Below are positions 6,135 through 7,022 of a stretch of DNA of 7,022 bases, one piece after another. Location: assembly GCA_903925435.1 (NCBI GenBank), contig CAIYFF010000296.1, positions 1 to 7,022 of the forward strand, read 5' to 3'. This stretch comes from an uncultured Planctomycetota bacterium. GTDB lineage: Bacteria > Planctomycetota > UBA1135 > UBA2386. A program made the position numbers and the translations under genes. The stretch's first letter is position 1, and every line of letters starts with the position of its first letter. The notes under the pieces are model-generated. The model worked only from the letters and a program-made list of their open reading frames with translations. It made no database searches and was not told the DNA's origin.

Positions 6135-6862
6135 CAGGGCACCAGGTAGAGCAGCGGGAAGAGGAAGATCCAGATCAGGTCGACGAGGTGCCAGTAAAGG
6201 CCGACCAAGTCGACAGGCAGGAAGTAGTTCGCGTGGAAGCGGCCCTTCGCGGCGCCGAACATGATCCAGACGATCAAGCCTGCGCCGATGATGACGTGCA
6301 GACCATGGATCGCCGTCATCGTGAAGTAGATCGAGAAGAACAGGTTGCCGTGCGGCACGCCGGCCATGACACCGTCATGGTCGGTGTACCACTGCAGCTG
6401 CTGGCCGAGCGCGTCGTGCATTCCGCCGAAGACCGGCAGCAGCCCGTGATCGAACTTGGCCTGATACTCGACGAACTTGATGCACATGAAGATGACTGCG
6501 CCGAGCACCGTCAGCGCGCAGTACATCAACAGCTTGCCCTTTTGGCTGACCTGCGCGGAGCGCACGCCCATAGCCATGGTCCACGAGCTCAACAGCAGCA
6601 CGACGGTGTTGATCGCGCCGAGCCGCCAGTTGAGCTGCTCCCCGCCGACCTTGAACGTCTCGGGGTAGACCTGGTGGAAGTAGAAGTAGGCAGCGAAGAG
6701 GCCGCCGAAGAGCAGGATTTCCGTCGCGAGGAACAGCCAGAAGCCGAGCTTGGCTGCCTGGAACTCCTGCTTGGGAGTGTCGAAGTGGTGCGCGACGGTG
6801 TGCGGCAGGAAGCCGGGTCCCGGCGCGGGGACGACGACGGAGTGTCCGTGATCGTGGCTCAT
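6134..6862 (-). CDS. ctaE: Cytochrome c oxidase subunit III
   Basis: A 242-residue subunit III of an aa3/caa3-type cytochrome c oxidase, which sits against subunit I in the inner membrane and sustains proton uptake and enzyme stability. Five membrane segments are visible at about 39-62, 83-104, 110-132, 174-202 and 216-241. Hallmarks are GFWLFLATEILLFGGLFAAY (40-59), whose E48 aligns with the conserved helix-III glutamate of mitochondrial subunit III (bovine E90), KFVEYQAKFDHGLLP (129-143), FTMTAIHGLHVIIGAG (180-195) and GLYWHLVDLIWIFLFP (221-236). The seven-helix form has two further N-terminal helices that are absent here; residues 1-38 are instead soluble and begin MSHDHGH. A polar loop of about 40 residues separates helices three and four. 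The ATG at 6862 is 31 bases after the subunit I stop, with a poor Shine-Dalgarno, and the stop overlaps the start of subunit IV by one base. Assignment is secure. Confidence 0.96.
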   Translation of the reverse strand: MSHDHGHSVVVPAPGPGFLPHTVAHHFDTPKQEFQAAKLGFWLFLATEILLFGGLFAAYFYFHQVYPETFKVGGEQLNWRLGAINTVVLLLSSWTMAMGVRSAQVSQKGKLLMYCALTVLGAVIFMCIKFVEYQAKFDHGLLPVFGGMHDALGQQLQWYTDHDGVMAGVPHGNLFFSIYFTMTAIHGLHVIIGAGLIVWIMFGAAKGRFHANYFLPVDLVGLYWHLVDLIWIFLFPLLYLVP

Positions 6863-6893
6863 GGGGATCTCGTGGATTCTGCGTTGTGCCGCG

Positions 6894-7022
6894 TCAGCGG
6901 ACCGGGGTCTGCGTCGTCTTGAGGTCGAGCGTCGAGTAGTCGTAGACCTCCGGGGTCACGACCGGCGCCTCGTCGAAGTTCTCGAGCGGCGGAGGCGTCG
7001 GCGACAGCCAATCGAGCGTCAC
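6894..7022 (-). CDS. ctaD: Cytochrome c oxidase subunit I (C-terminal 42 codons)
   Basis: The minus strand is open from the window edge to a TGA at 6896-6894 and encodes 42 residues beginning VTLDWLSPTPPPLENF. This matches the conserved end of haem-copper oxidase subunit I after its last membrane helix (typically T-L-E-W-x-x-S-P-P-P-x-x-N-F), followed by a short hydrophilic tail rich in Thr, Asp and Pro that ends TQTPVR. The catalytic part, with the haem and CuB ligands, lies beyond the window. It is followed after 31 bases by subunit III, the usual gene order. The tail contains no further membrane segment. The assignment rests on this short motif together with the directly following subunit III and IV genes. 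Confidence 0.88.
   Translation of the reverse strand: MTLDWLSPTPPPLENFDEAPVVTPEVYDYSTLDLKTTQTPVR

Noticed and set aside
4665..6149. A 494-codon plus-strand open frame
   Set aside because: It lies antisense to the SNF2 and subunit IV genes, is rich in Arg, Gln and Glu with no motif, and arises from the GC-rich third positions of the real genes. The minus-strand frames here carry clear SNF2 and oxidase motifs.

Overview
All six recognisable genes in this window lie on the minus strand, so transcription runs from high to low coordinates. The DNA is GC-rich with strong G/C preference at third codon positions, and this makes many long open frames on the opposite strand that are not genes. The gene content (aa3/caa3-type oxidase, NhaD antiporters) fits a GC-rich, probably aerobic, Gram-negative bacterium. 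The His-rich oxidase tails remind me of Planctomycetota or Myxococcota, but that placement is a low-confidence impression.

In transcription order: (1) 7022-6894, the last 42 codons of cytochrome c oxidase subunit I; (2) 6862-6134, subunit III; (3) 6134-5733, subunit IV, sharing one base with subunit III; (4) 5714-2832, a 960-residue SNF2-family ATPase starting only 18 bases after the oxidase cluster; (5) 2835-2128, a SWIM zinc-finger protein overlapping the SNF2 gene by four bases (ATGA) behind a near-perfect Shine-Dalgarno sequence; (6) a short gap with a possible weak terminator; (7) 2023-662, a complete NhaD-type Na+/H+ antiporter starting with GTG; (8) 552-1, the N-terminal 184 codons of a second, paralogous NhaD that runs off the window. 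The low-coordinate end of that gene and the 5' part of the subunit I gene are outside the window.

Three modules are therefore packed together: a proton-pumping terminal oxidase, a nucleic-acid remodelling pair (SNF2 plus SWIM), and a tandem pair of sodium/proton antiporters. The oxidase and antiporters are linked in principle through the proton and sodium gradients across the inner membrane. The SNF2/SWIM pair is a widespread bacterial gene couple whose cellular role is poorly known, and nothing here shows that it acts on the neighbouring genes. I see no mobile element, CRISPR array, tRNA or rRNA, and no intergenic stretch longer than about 110 bases. The most interesting signals are the antiporter duplication, with a histidine-bearing loop present in one copy and absent in the other, a hairpin abutting the ribosome binding site of the second antiporter, and the close attachment of the SNF2/SWIM pair to the oxidase genes. 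I did not find convincing evidence of a wholly new system.
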